Shown: positions 38,829-47,587 of the stretch, in pieces
How positions within the stretch are numbered: position 1 is the first letter of the stretch
Layout of the letters: every line of letters starts with the position of its first letter
Assembly: GCF_018863195.1 (NCBI RefSeq)
Contig: NZ_JAHKRT010000005.1
Span: 62,001-126,000 of the forward strand
Direction: 5' to 3'
DNA: 64,000 bases
From: Sphingomonas quercus
GTDB taxonomy: Bacteria; Pseudomonadota; Alphaproteobacteria; Sphingomonadales; Sphingomonadaceae
Position numbers and translations under genes: made by a program
The notes under the pieces: generated by a model
What the model saw: the letters and a program-made list of their open reading frames with translations, nothing else
Database searches by the model: none
Told to the model about the DNA's origin: nothing

Positions 38829-41294
38829 TTAGTAGATGCCACCCTCGCGCTGCAAGAACTCGCTGTCGCGCGGGCCCTGCTGCACAGCCTCGGTGACCTT
38901 GGGCACGACCTCGTCGCGGTGGAGGGCGCGCCGCGGCTCGGTGGCGGGCTTGAACGCTTCCCAGATCGTGCCGGCGAGCGGATCGCTGGTCGGCCAGCCG
39001 CCGAACACCTGCCGGCCGGTGCGCCGATCGATGCGCACGAGACGGATGCCGGCCGGGGCGCGGAATGGCACCACTGGCATGTCCTTCATCGCCACCTGCG
39101 CCCATTGCTTGAAGATCGGCGCCGCGACCGTGCCGCCCTCCGCGCCGCCGAGGGGAACCGGACGATCATAGCCGACATAGACGCCGGCCACGACGTCGGC
39201 CGAACCGCCGACGAACCAGACATTGGTCGGCCCGGTGGTCGTCCCGGTCTTGCCGAACAGCGGCCGGCCGAGATCGCGCAGGACCGTCGCCGTGCCACGC
39301 TGGACGACGCCTTCCAGCACATGCACGACCTGATAGGCCGTCATCGCATCGAGAAGCTGGCGGGCGACCACCGGCGGACGCGGCATCGGCTTGCCGTCCC
39401 ATTCGGCCATGTTGCAGCGATCGCAAGGACGGGTGTCGGCGCGATAGATCACCTTGCCTTTCCGATCCTGCACGAAATCGATCAGCGTCGGTTTCAGCTC
39501 GCGGCCGTTATTGGCGAGCATCGCATAGGCGTTTGTGAGCCGCTCCACCGTCGTCTCACCGGCGCCGAGGGCGACGCCCAGCGTCGCCGGATAGCGGCCG
39601 ATGCCCATGCGCTCGGCAACGCCGACGACGCGCTCCATGCCGATGGTGGCGGCGGTGCGCACCGTCATCAGGTTGCGGCTCTGCTCGAGGCCCCAGCGAA
39701 TGGTGCGCGGGCCGGCATAGCCACCGGAGAAGTTGCGGAAGCATTTCCGCCCGAGCTTGACCGACTGGTAGACGCAGAACGGCCCGTCGACGATGATCGA
39801 GGCCGGGGTCAGGCCGTTGTCGAAGGCGGCGGCGTAGACGAACGGCTTGAAGCTGGAGCCGGGCTGGCGCTCGGCCTGGGTGGCGCGGTTGAAGCTGTCG
39901 CCCTTGCTGTCGAAGCCGCCCTGCATTGCGAGGATCTGGCCGGTGTGCGGGTTTTCGACGATGAAGCCGCCCTGCACCTTGGGCACCGAGCGCAGCGCCC
40001 AGCGGTCACCCTCCTGCTTGACGGCGATGATGTCGCCGGCCTTGAGGAAGTCGAAGGCGCGGCCACCGACGCCGCGCTTGGGCATCGTCGCCGCCGAGGC
40101 CGGCAGCGTGCCGGTGACGCCGCCGGGCAGGCCGATCTCGGCCGCCTGGCGGGTTTTGGACAGAACCACCGCCGCCCGCCAATCGGCATAGCCGACGCCT
40201 TTATTGGCCTGGGCGAGGCGCAGCGGCCAGCCGTCGCCGACCTCGATCCGGCCGAGCGGCCCGGACCAGCCGCGCCCGCTTTCGTAACGGACGAGCCCGT
40301 CGCGCAGCGCGCGTTCGGCGGCCTGCTGGTTGTTCGGATCGAAGGAGGTGCGCACCCACAGGCCGCCGGCATAGACGGAATAGTCGCCATCCTTGGCCGT
40401 CTCGCCGAAGCGATCGATGAGCTGACGGCGGACTTCCTCGGTGAAATAGCCGCCGGGCGGCTGCGGCCGCGGCTGGCCGCTGCCGAGGGTGACGGCGCCG
40501 AGCGGCTGGCGATCCGCCTCGGCGCGCTGCGCGGCGGTGATATAGCCGTTGGCCTCCATCTCGCGCAGCACATAGGCGCGGCGTTCCAGCGCGCGGGCCA
40601 TATCGCGCTCGGGGGTATAATTGGCGGGCGCCTTGGGCAGCGCCGCGAGATAGGCCGCCTCGGACAGGCTGAGCTGGCCGATATCCTTGCGGAAATAGGC
40701 CTGCGCCGCGGACTGCACGCCATAGGCGTTACGACCGAGGAATATCTGGTTGAGATAGAGTTCGAGGATCTGCTTCTTGTCGAGCGCACGCTCGATGCGC
40801 CGCGCGAGGATCGCCTCGCGGATCTTGCGCGTGGGCGAATATTCGTCGCCGATCAACAGGTTCTTGGCGACCTGCTGGGTGATCGTCGAGCCGCCGCGTG
40901 CCCGCTCGCCCGAGCCCATCTTGGTGACATATTCGAACACGCCGTTGAGGAAGGCGAGATAGTCGATACCGCCGTGGCGGAAGAAGTCCTTGTCCTCGGC
41001 AGAGAGGAAGGCGTTGACGACGACGGCCGGATATTCGTCGAAAGCCAGCTGCACGCGGCGCTCACGCGCGAAGGTCTGGATCGGCGTGCCGTCCAGCCCC
41101 CGGAGATTCGACGGCAGCGGCGGCTCGTACGTCAGGAGAGCATCGGCGGATGGCAGTCCGCGTCCGAAGATTGTTAGGAAAATTCCTATTGCCAAGAGGA
41201 ATGTGACTATCGCCGCCAGGATCAGCTGCACCCAGCGCCGCTTGAGGATCGGGGGCATGTCCCGCCTGATCCGTATCCGCTCCACCCATTCCAT
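38829..41294 (-). CDS. mrcA: Penicillin-binding protein 1A (bifunctional transglycosylase/transpeptidase)
   Basis: 821 residues. A membrane anchor is at about 22-44. The transglycosylase domain has AEDKDFFRHGGID (catalytic Glu100), GGSTITQQVAKNL and RKIREAILARRIERALDKKQ with ILELYLNQIFLGRNAYG. An inserted OB-like region follows. The transpeptidase has the SxxK motif in QPGSSFKPFVYAA (about residue 480), and KTG in LFGKTGTTTGPTNVWF (about 680). It polymerises and cross-links peptidoglycan. The amidase gene 159 bases upstream and prfB downstream are in the same direction. Confidence 0.95.
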   Translation of the reverse strand: MEWVERIRIRRDMPPILKRRWVQLILAAIVTFLLAIGIFLTIFGRGLPSADALLTYEPPLPSNLRGLDGTPIQTFARERRVQLAFDEYPAVVVNAFLSAEDKDFFRHGGIDYLAFLNGVFEYVTKMGSGERARGGSTITQQVAKNLLIGDEYSPTRKIREAILARRIERALDKKQILELYLNQIFLGRNAYGVQSAAQAYFRKDIGQLSLSEAAYLAALPKAPANYTPERDMARALERRAYVLREMEANGYITAAQRAEADRQPLGAVTLGSGQPRPQPPGGYFTEEVRRQLIDRFGETAKDGDYSVYAGGLWVRTSFDPNNQQAAERALRDGLVRYESGRGWSGPLGRIEVGDGWPLRLAQANKGVGYADWRAAVVLSKTRQAAEIGLPGGVTGTLPASAATMPKRGVGGRAFDFLKAGDIIAVKQEGDRWALRSVPKVQGGFIVENPHTGQILAMQGGFDSKGDSFNRATQAERQPGSSFKPFVYAAAFDNGLTPASIIVDGPFCVYQSVKLGRKCFRNFSGGYAGPRTIRWGLEQSRNLMTVRTAATIGMERVVGVAERMGIGRYPATLGVALGAGETTVERLTNAYAMLANNGRELKPTLIDFVQDRKGKVIYRADTRPCDRCNMAEWDGKPMPRPPVVARQLLDAMTAYQVVHVLEGVVQRGTATVLRDLGRPLFGKTGTTTGPTNVWFVGGSADVVAGVYVGYDRPVPLGGAEGGTVAAPIFKQWAQVAMKDMPVVPFRAPAGIRLVRIDRRTGRQVFGGWPTSDPLAGTIWEAFKPATEPRRALHRDEVVPKVTEAVQQGPRDSEFLQREGGIY

Positions 41295-41413
41295 CGCGCG
41301 CGGTCTAGCAGATGCGCGGGCGGATGGAAGCTGGTCCGTGCCGCCCGCCCCCGTCCTTCATGCCGATCCGGTCCGGCATCCGGCCGATCCCGTGCGACGG
41401 CCCTGACCGGCGG

Positions 41414-41460
41414 GTAGCCCTGAAACAAGCCTGCCCTGAGCCCGGCGAGGGGATCAGGGT
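41414..41460. repeat. Diverged palindromic repeat between mrcA and the amidase
   Basis: CCCTGAAACAAGCCTG at about 41418 and the stem CCCTGA ... TCAGGG (about 41435-41459) resemble the degenerate repeat at 50090-50125. The element lies just past the amidase stop and may end its transcript. Confidence 0.5.
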
Positions 41461-42314
41461 GCCGGACGGGGCCCGGTGGCGATCCGCGCCAGCTGCATCT
41501 CGACGGCCCGGCGCGCGCCCTCGGCGATGGCGCGCCGGCCCGCGGCGGACTGGAGGAACGCGGCATCGGCCGCGTTGGAGAGATAGCCGGTCTCATACAG
41601 CACCGCCGGGATGCCGCCCGAGCGCAGCACGCTGAAATTGGCGAAGCGATGCGCGACGGTGCGGAAGCGGACCACGGGGTCGGTCTGCTGGCGAAGCAGG
41701 CGGGCGAAGGCGGCGCTCTCGTTCATCGTCTCGCGCTGGGCGAGATCGGCGAGAATCGAGCGTACGTCCGGCGCCTGCGCGCGCAGGTCGAGGCCGCCGA
41801 AACGATCGGCGCTGTTCTCCCGCGAGGCGAGGCGCGCCGCCTCGCGATCCGAGGCGACGTCCGACAGGGTGTAGACCGAGGCGCCGCGCGCCGCCCGGTT
41901 CGGGGCGCTGTCGGCATGAATGGAGAGGAACAGGTCGGCCTTCAGCCGGCGGGCGATGGCGACGCGCTCGGTGAGCGGCAGGAAACGATCATCGGCCCGG
42001 GTCAGGGCCACGCGCACCCGGCCGGACCTGACCAGCGCATCGCGGATGGCGAGCGCGGTGGCGAGCACGACGCGCTTCTCGGCGACGGAGCCGCCGGCAG
42101 CCAGCGTCCCGGGATCATGCCCGCCATGGCCCGGATCGATGACGACGAGCGGCCGACCGCGGCCGCGCGCCGGCTCTGAAACCGGCGGCGAGGCCGACTG
42201 GGCAGCCTTGATCGCTGCCGGCCCCCTTCCCACATCGGGCGCGGCGACGGCGGACGCAACTGCCGCCAGGCCGGCCAGCAGCGGCAGCAGCATCAGGGGA
42301 CGGGACGCAGGCAC
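41454..42314 (-). CDS. N-acetylmuramoyl-L-alanine amidase (Amidase_3)
   Basis: 286 residues, GTG start at 42314. A signal peptide (about 1-24, ending AVAA) leads to the periplasm. The zinc amidase residues are visible: VVIDPGHGGHDPGT (first His), the Glu of AEKRVVLATALAI, LFLSIHADSAPN (second His) and VLYETGYLSNAADA (catalytic Glu). It cuts the bond between MurNAc and the stem peptide, as in daughter-cell separation. No AMIN or LysM domain is present, so it is a minimal catalytic form. It is upstream of mrcA on the same strand. Confidence 0.92.
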   Translation of the reverse strand: MPASRPLMLLPLLAGLAAVASAVAAPDVGRGPAAIKAAQSASPPVSEPARGRGRPLVVIDPGHGGHDPGTLAAGGSVAEKRVVLATALAIRDALVRSGRVRVALTRADDRFLPLTERVAIARRLKADLFLSIHADSAPNRAARGASVYTLSDVASDREAARLASRENSADRFGGLDLRAQAPDVRSILADLAQRETMNESAAFARLLRQQTDPVVRFRTVAHRFANFSVLRSGGIPAVLYETGYLSNAADAAFLQSAAGRRAIAEGARRAVEMQLARIATGPRPAP

Positions 42315-42677
42315 GCGGCGGGCCTTAGCCGGCCGGAACGCGGCTTGTCATGCCCGCATCGGACGGTCCGGCGGCGACAGCTTGCCCCGAACCGGGCCAG
42401 ATGCTAGCAACACCGCCATCGGAACGGCATCGCGCCTCATCGGCCCGTCGCCCCGATATCCCGCCGGCCCTTCGGGCGACCGGCTTTGCTCAGGTTGAAC
42501 GCCGTATAATGCCGCATCCTTCGCCCGCCCCGGACAGCCCCCTCACGGGTGGCCTGTGGGCGGCCTTCTTCCCGGCGCGGACCGCCGGGGATGCAGCAAC
42601 GGCCAAGGCACATCCATATCCTTATTTTGGCGCGCGCCCCGCTTCGGGCGGAGAGGCCCGCGCCCGGAGACACACCA
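42315..42677. other. Divergent gap upstream of rne
   Basis: 363 bases between the amidase start and the RNase E start. A TATAAT is at 42505-42510 on the plus strand with TTGCTC or GGCTTT at a possible -35 position, which would give rne a 5' leader of about 160 bases. No gene or known leader structure was recognised. Confidence 0.45.
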
Positions 42678-45371
42678 ATGACCACGCGTATGCTCATCGA
42701 CGCGCGCCACCCGGAAGAGACGCGCGTCGCGGTCGTCAAGGGTAACCGGATCGAAGAATTCGATTTCGAATCCGCCGAACGCAAGCAGCTCAAGGGCAAT
42801 ATCTATCTCGCCAAGGTGACCCGCGTGGAGCCGTCGCTCCAGGCGGCGTTCGTGGATTTCGGCGGCAACCGCCACGGCTTCCTCGCCTTCTCGGAAATCC
42901 ACCCGGATTATTATCAGATCCCCAAGGAGGATCGCGAGGCGCTGCTGCGCGAGGAGGCCCAGCACGCCGCCGAGGAAGAGGCGCTGCGCGCCGCCGAGGA
43001 AGCGGCCGAGGAGGCCGCCGCCGCCTCCGGCCAGCACGATCCGGACCTCGACTCGATCGAGCGCCTCGACGATGACGGGGCCGAGGAATCGCTCGACGCC
43101 GCCGAGGATCATGATCACGAGGACGCGCCGCCGCCGCCGGCCCCCTCCACCAACGGTTCCGACGAGAACACCGCCGAGCAGCTCCGCCAGAAGCGGATGA
43201 ATCTGCGCCGCCGCTACAAGATCCAGGACGTCATCCACCGGCGCCAGGTGCTGCTGGTCCAGGTCGTCAAGGAAGAGCGCGGCAACAAGGGCGCGGCGCT
43301 CACCACCTATCTGTCGCTGGCCGGCCGCTACTGCGTGCTGATGCCGAACACCTCCCATGGCGGCGGCATCAGCCGGAAGATCTCCAACGCCTCCGACCGC
43401 AAGCGGCTCAAGTCGATCATGGCCGAGCTCAGCCTGCCGCGGACGATGGGCTGCATCGTGCGCACCGCCGGCCTCAGCCGCAGCCGCACCGAGATCCGCC
43501 GCGACTTCGATTATCTCGCCCGGCTGTGGGACGGCATCCGCGAAAAGACGCTGACCTCCTCCGCGCCGGCGCTGATCTACGGCGACAGCGATCTGGTGAA
43601 GCGCGCCATCCGCGACATCTATAATCGCGACATCGAGGAAGTGCTGGTCGAGGGCGAGGCGGGCTACCGCGCCGCGCGCGACTTCATGAAGCTGCTGATG
43701 CCCAGCCACACGCGTCGCATCAAGGCCTATGCCGATGCCGTGCCGCTGTTCCAGCGCTTCGGCGCCGAGGACCAGCTTTCGGCGATGTACCAGCCGGTCG
43801 TCCAGCTCAAGTCCGGCGGCTATCTGGTGATCAACCCGACCGAGGCGCTGGTGTCGATCGACATCAACTCGGGCCGCTCGACGCGCGAGCATAATATCGA
43901 GCAGACCGCGACCGCCACCAACCTCGAAGCGGCGCGCGAGATCGCGCGGCAACTGCGCCTGCGCGACATGGCCGGCCTCGTCGTCATCGACTTCATCGAC
44001 ATGGAGAACAGCTCCAACATCCGTAAGGTCGAGAAGGCGATGAAGGAGGCGCTGAAGGACGATCGCGCCCGCATCCAGGTCGGCCGCATCTCCTCCTTCG
44101 GCCTGATGGAGATGAGCCGCCAGCGTCTGCGCACCGGCGTGCTCGAGGCCTCCACCCGCCCCTGCCCGCACTGCGACGGCACCGGCTTCGTGCGTACGGC
44201 ATCGTCGGCCGGCCTGTCGGCGCTGCGCATGCTGGAGGACGAGGCGGCACGCGGCCGCGGCTCGCGCCTGACGCTGCGCGCCAGCCAGGAAGCGGCGATC
44301 TATGTGCTCAACCGCAAGCGCGCCGAACTCGCCGAGATCGAGGATGTCTACGGCGTCCATATCGAGGTGATGCCCAACGGCGAGGCCGAGGGCGCGCGCA
44401 TGGCCGTCGAGGTCTCCGGCCCGCCGCCGGAGCACGCCCCGCGCATTCCCGCCCCCGCCGACTATGCCATCGAGGATGACGAGGACCTCCCTGAGGAGGA
44501 AGAGGAGGAGCTGGAGGACGAGGAGGCCGAGGCCGCCGAGGATGCTCCGCGCCGCAGCGGCGAAGAAGGCGAGCGTGGCGATCGCGAAGGCGGTCGCAAG
44601 CGTCGTCGCCGCCGGCGTCGTCGGGGTGGTCAGCGCGAGGACGGCGAGGCCGGTGAGGCCGGTGAGGCCGGTGAGGCCGGTGCCGCCGATAGCGATGCCA
44701 CCGGTGAGGATGAAAGCGAAAGCGAGGGCGAGGGCGAGGAAGAGCTTGCCGCCGCCGAGACGCCGGAGGACGCCAGCGAGGCCGAAGCCGAGGGCGAGGG
44801 CGATGAGCGCCGCCGCCGCGGCCGTCGCGGCCGCCGCGGCGGGCGTGGCCGCCGCAAGGCCGAGGCCACGACCGACACGGCGGTGACCGAGCTGCCCGAG
44901 GCGATCGAGACGCTCGCCGCCGAGGAAGCCCCGGCGCTGGCCGGGCTGCCCGAGGACGAGCCGGCCGCCGAGCCCGCGCCGAAGCGCACCACCCGCCGCC
45001 GGCCGCGCGCCCGCGCTGCCGAAGCCGAGACGGTCGCGACGCCGGTTGCCGAGGCCCTCGCCCCGGCTCCCGAGCCCGAGGCTCCGGCCCCGGTCGCCGC
45101 GGAAGAGACGCCGGCCAAGCCCAAGCGCGCCCGCCGCAAGAAGGCCGACGCCCCGGTCGAGGCAGTCGCCGAGCCCGAGGCTCCGGCCCCGGTCGCCGCG
45201 GAAGAGGCGCCGGCCAAGCCCAAGCGCGCCCGCCGCAAGAAGGCCGACGCCCCCGCCGAGGCGGCGGCCAGGCCCGACGCGGAGGCCGATGGCGCGGCTG
45301 AGGGCGAAGCACCGGCCGGAGAGGCCGGCCAGCCGCGCCGCGGCTGGTGGCAGCGGACCTTCGGGGCCTGA
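42678..45371 (+). CDS. rne: Ribonuclease E with acidic S1 insertion and repetitive C-terminus
   Basis: 897 residues. It starts mRNA decay and processes rRNA. The S1 RNA-binding domain begins at about 37 (GNIYLAKVTRVEPSLQAAFV) and is split by an acidic, Ala/Glu-rich insertion at about 90-170 before resuming with YKIQDVIHRRQVLLVQVVKE. The magnesium Asp residues are Asp395 (LVSIDINSGRS) and Asp438 (VVIDFIDME), and the zinc link is Cys496 and Cys499 (CPHCDGTGF). After about residue 590 the tail is disordered: an acidic stretch, an Arg-rich stretch ([11 protein letters not shown]) and two 33-residue repeats rich in Ala/Pro/Lys, ending GWWQRTFGA. GGAGA precedes ATG 42678. Confidence 0.95.
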   Translation: MTTRMLIDARHPEETRVAVVKGNRIEEFDFESAERKQLKGNIYLAKVTRVEPSLQAAFVDFGGNRHGFLAFSEIHPDYYQIPKEDREALLREEAQHAAEEEALRAAEEAAEEAAAASGQHDPDLDSIERLDDDGAEESLDAAEDHDHEDAPPPPAPSTNGSDENTAEQLRQKRMNLRRRYKIQDVIHRRQVLLVQVVKEERGNKGAALTTYLSLAGRYCVLMPNTSHGGGISRKISNASDRKRLKSIMAELSLPRTMGCIVRTAGLSRSRTEIRRDFDYLARLWDGIREKTLTSSAPALIYGDSDLVKRAIRDIYNRDIEEVLVEGEAGYRAARDFMKLLMPSHTRRIKAYADAVPLFQRFGAEDQLSAMYQPVVQLKSGGYLVINPTEALVSIDINSGRSTREHNIEQTATATNLEAAREIARQLRLRDMAGLVVIDFIDMENSSNIRKVEKAMKEALKDDRARIQVGRISSFGLMEMSRQRLRTGVLEASTRPCPHCDGTGFVRTASSAGLSALRMLEDEAARGRGSRLTLRASQEAAIYVLNRKRAELAEIEDVYGVHIEVMPNGEAEGARMAVEVSGPPPEHAPRIPAPADYAIEDDEDLPEEEEEELEDEEAEAAEDAPRRSGEEGERGDREGGRKRRRRRRRRGGQREDGEAGEAGEAGEAGAADSDATGEDESESEGEGEEELAAAETPEDASEAEAEGEGDERRRRGRRGRRGGRGRRKAEATTDTAVTELPEAIETLAAEEAPALAGLPEDEPAAEPAPKRTTRRRPRARAAEAETVATPVAEALAPAPEPEAPAPVAAEETPAKPKRARRKKADAPVEAVAEPEAPAPVAAEEAPAKPKRARRKKADAPAEAAARPDAEADGAAEGEAPAGEAGQPRRGWWQRTFGA
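45071..45253. repeat. Two direct copies of an 84-base coding repeat in rne
   Basis: 45071-45154 and 45170-45253 are identical except for one base (GAGACG against GAGGCG). The period is 99 bases, so each unit encodes 33 residues of the RNase E tail (PEAPAPVAAEE, then PAKPKRARRKKADAP). The near identity suggests a recent tandem duplication. Confidence 0.85.
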
Positions 45372-45374
45372 GGC

Positions 45375-45414
45375 GCGCGGTGGAGGTCGTGCCCAGCGCC
45401 GCCCTCCACCGCGC
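45375..45414 (+). terminator. Strong stem-loop after rne
   Basis: GCGCGGTGGAGG (45375-45386) and CCTCCACCGCGC (45403-45414) pair perfectly over 12 bases with a 16-base loop, starting 4 bases after the rne stop. There is no T-run, so it may end transcription weakly or protect the 3' end. Confidence 0.6.
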
Positions 45415-45468
45415 CCCCCTGCCGGGCCTTCACCCATCGTTCAGCGCTGGCGTGGCATGAGGACGCCC

Positions 45469-46845
45469 ATGGCCTTCCCCACGCGCCTGCTGCGCGGCGC
45501 CGTCGCGCTGATCCTGTCGCTGGTGCTGGCCGCCGAGCCGGTGCTGGCGCAGGGCGGCCCATCGGTGCTGCGCGACACCGAAACCGAAAGCTTCCTGCGC
45601 GACATTTCCGAACCGCTGGCGGTGGCCGCCGGGCTCGCCCCCGGCCATCTGCAGGTGGTGCTGCTCAACGATCCGGAGATCAACGCCTTCGTCGCCGGCG
45701 GGCAGATCGTCTACATCAACTCCGGCACGCTCCTCGCCGCCGACAGCGTGCAGGAGGTGCAGGGCGTCATCGCCCACGAGATCGGCCACATCGTCGGCGG
45801 CCATATCGCGCTCGCCGGGCAGAATACGCGCGCCTACACCAATGTCTCGATCCTCTCGCTGCTGCTCGGCGCGGCGGCGATCGCAGCGGGGGCCGGCGAG
45901 GCCGGCATGGCGGCGATGATGATGGGCCAGTCGGCGGCGATCGGCAAATATCTCGCCTTCAGCCGCGCCCAGGAATCGAGCGCGGACGCCGCCGCCATCC
46001 GCTTCCTTAACAACGCGCACCTTTCGGGGCGCGGGCTGATCAGCTTCTTCGGCAAGCTGCGCAACCAGGAATATCGCCTGTCGCCCAGCTACACCGATAT
46101 CGACCCCTATATGCAGACCCACCCGATGTCGGCCGATCGGCAGGAGGCGCTGTCCGGCGATGTCGAGAAATCGCCCTGGTATGGGGTGCCGGAGGACCCG
46201 GCGCTTCATGCCCGTCTGGCGCGCATCAAGGGCAAGCTGTTCGGATTCCTCAAGGATCCGCCGGAGACGCTGCGCAAATATCCGGAAAAGGACCAGAGCG
46301 AGGGCGCGCTTTATGCCCGTGCCTATGCCTGGCACAAGGGCGCCTATCCGGACAAGGCAGTGGCGGAGATCGACAAGCTCGTCGCGCTCAAGCCGCACGA
46401 TCCCTATTATCTCGAACTCAAGGGCCAGATCCTGCTGGAGGGCGGCAAGCCGGCCCTCGCGATCGCGCCGCTGCGCGAGGCGGTGGAGCGATCCAACAAC
46501 GCGCCGCTGATCGCCTCGCTGCTCGGCCATGCGCTGATCGCGACCGAGGATTCCAGCCATTTCGGCGAGGCGCGCCAGGTCCTGAAGCTGGCGTTGGCCC
46601 GCGACGAGGACAATCCCTTCGCCTGGTATGCGCTGGGCATGGTCTATGATCGCGAGGGCGATCAGCCGCGCGCCGCGATGGCCACGGCCGAACGCTACAG
46701 CCTGATGGGCCAGCCGCGCCTCGCGCTCGGCGCGGCGGAGGCGGCGATGCGGGGTATCCCTGTCGGCACGCCGGACTATATCCGGGCGCAGGACATCGCG
46801 CTCGCCTCACGCGGGCTCGTCGAACAGGAAAAGAAGAGGCGATGA
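45469..46845 (+). CDS. M48-family metalloprotease with TPRs (BepA/YfgC-like)
   Basis: 458 residues. The signal peptide is at 1-27 (ending VLAQ). The zinc motif HEIGH is at 103-107 with the third ligand in the AQESSADAAAIRF segment. A hydrophobic stretch (VSILSLLLGAAAIAAGAGEA) lies in between. The C-terminal third has TPR-like helices (KDQSEGALYARAYAWHKGAY onwards). BepA-type proteins degrade or help assemble outer-membrane proteins in the periplasm. ATG 45469 is preferred over 45457 because GAGGA lies 5 bases upstream. The stop overlaps the start of the DsbA-like gene by 4 bases. Confidence 0.9.
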   Translation: MAFPTRLLRGAVALILSLVLAAEPVLAQGGPSVLRDTETESFLRDISEPLAVAAGLAPGHLQVVLLNDPEINAFVAGGQIVYINSGTLLAADSVQEVQGVIAHEIGHIVGGHIALAGQNTRAYTNVSILSLLLGAAAIAAGAGEAGMAAMMMGQSAAIGKYLAFSRAQESSADAAAIRFLNNAHLSGRGLISFFGKLRNQEYRLSPSYTDIDPYMQTHPMSADRQEALSGDVEKSPWYGVPEDPALHARLARIKGKLFGFLKDPPETLRKYPEKDQSEGALYARAYAWHKGAYPDKAVAEIDKLVALKPHDPYYLELKGQILLEGGKPALAIAPLREAVERSNNAPLIASLLGHALIATEDSSHFGEARQVLKLALARDEDNPFAWYALGMVYDREGDQPRAAMATAERYSLMGQPRLALGAAEAAMRGIPVGTPDYIRAQDIALASRGLVEQEKKRR

Positions 46846-47561
46846 TGGCGAGGGACTGGCGCGGACTGGCTTTGGGCGCGACGATCGGGGCGGTGGGCGC
46901 CGGCGTGCTCTACGCAGCGGTGCCGCAGGCGATGCCGTCCAACCGGGCGGAGATGGAAAGCCTCGTCCATGATTATATCATGGCCCATCCCGAGATCATC
47001 CCGCAGGCGATGGCCAAGGCGCAGGAGAACGCCGTCGCGCAGCTGGTGCGCGCCAACAAATCCGCGCTGGAGACGCCCTATGCCGGCGCCGTCGGCGGCA
47101 ATCCGAGAGGCGACGTCACGCTGGTTGAGTTCTTCGACTATGCGTGCGGCTATTGCCGGGCCTCGGTCGCCGACGTCGACCGGCTGATCGCGGATGACAG
47201 GAATCTCCGCGTCGTGTTCCGTGAATTCCCGATCCTGTCGCCCCAGAGCGAGGTGGCGGCGCGCAGTTCGCTGTCGGCAGCGAAAGCCGGCACCTTCATG
47301 GCCTTCCACCGGGCGATGTACGCCAAGGGCAAGGTGACCGCGGCCGACATCGCCCAGGTCGAAAAGGCCACCGGCACGCCGCACCCCGGGCAGATCGACG
47401 CCGATCACGACAAGGAGCTGGAGAAGAACGTGATGCTGGCGCGCGCACTCCAGTTGAGCGGGACTCCGGCGTTCATCGTCGGCGACCGCATCCTGAACGG
47501 CGCTGTCGGCTATGACCAGCTCAAGGCGGCGATCGACGCCGAGCGCGCGAAGAAGGGGTAA
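46842..47561 (+). CDS. DsbA-family thiol oxidoreductase
   Basis: 239 residues. An N-terminal membrane or signal segment (about 7-28, LALGATIGAVGAGVLYAAVP) is followed by a helical lead and a thioredoxin fold with the active site CGYC (102-105) in VEFFDYACGYCRASV and the cis-Pro loop SGTPAF near residue 204. This is the Com1/BdbD-like DsbA group. It probably acts in the periplasm on disulfide formation or quality control, which fits its coupling to the M48 protease upstream (4-base overlap). Confidence 0.92.
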   Translation: MMARDWRGLALGATIGAVGAGVLYAAVPQAMPSNRAEMESLVHDYIMAHPEIIPQAMAKAQENAVAQLVRANKSALETPYAGAVGGNPRGDVTLVEFFDYACGYCRASVADVDRLIADDRNLRVVFREFPILSPQSEVAARSSLSAAKAGTFMAFHRAMYAKGKVTAADIAQVEKATGTPHPGQIDADHDKELEKNVMLARALQLSGTPAFIVGDRILNGAVGYDQLKAAIDAERAKKG

Positions 47562-47583
47562 CTCCCCCAGCAAGCTGGGGGAG
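47562..47583. terminator. Stem-loop between convergent genes
   Basis: CTCCCCCAGC (47562-47571) and GCTGGGGGAG (47574-47583) form a 10-bp perfect inverted repeat directly between the DsbA-like stop and the PEP-CTERM stop, followed by AAAA on the plus strand. It probably serves both genes. Confidence 0.7.
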
Positions 47584-47587
47584 AAAA

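Noticed and set aside
38814-41177. A 787-codon plus-strand open frame opposite mrcA
   Set aside because: Shadow reading; the minus strand holds all penicillin-binding protein motifs.
42543-45437. A 964-codon open frame antisense to rne
   Set aside because: Low-complexity Gly/Arg/Leu translation, no family motifs; the plus strand is clearly RNase E.
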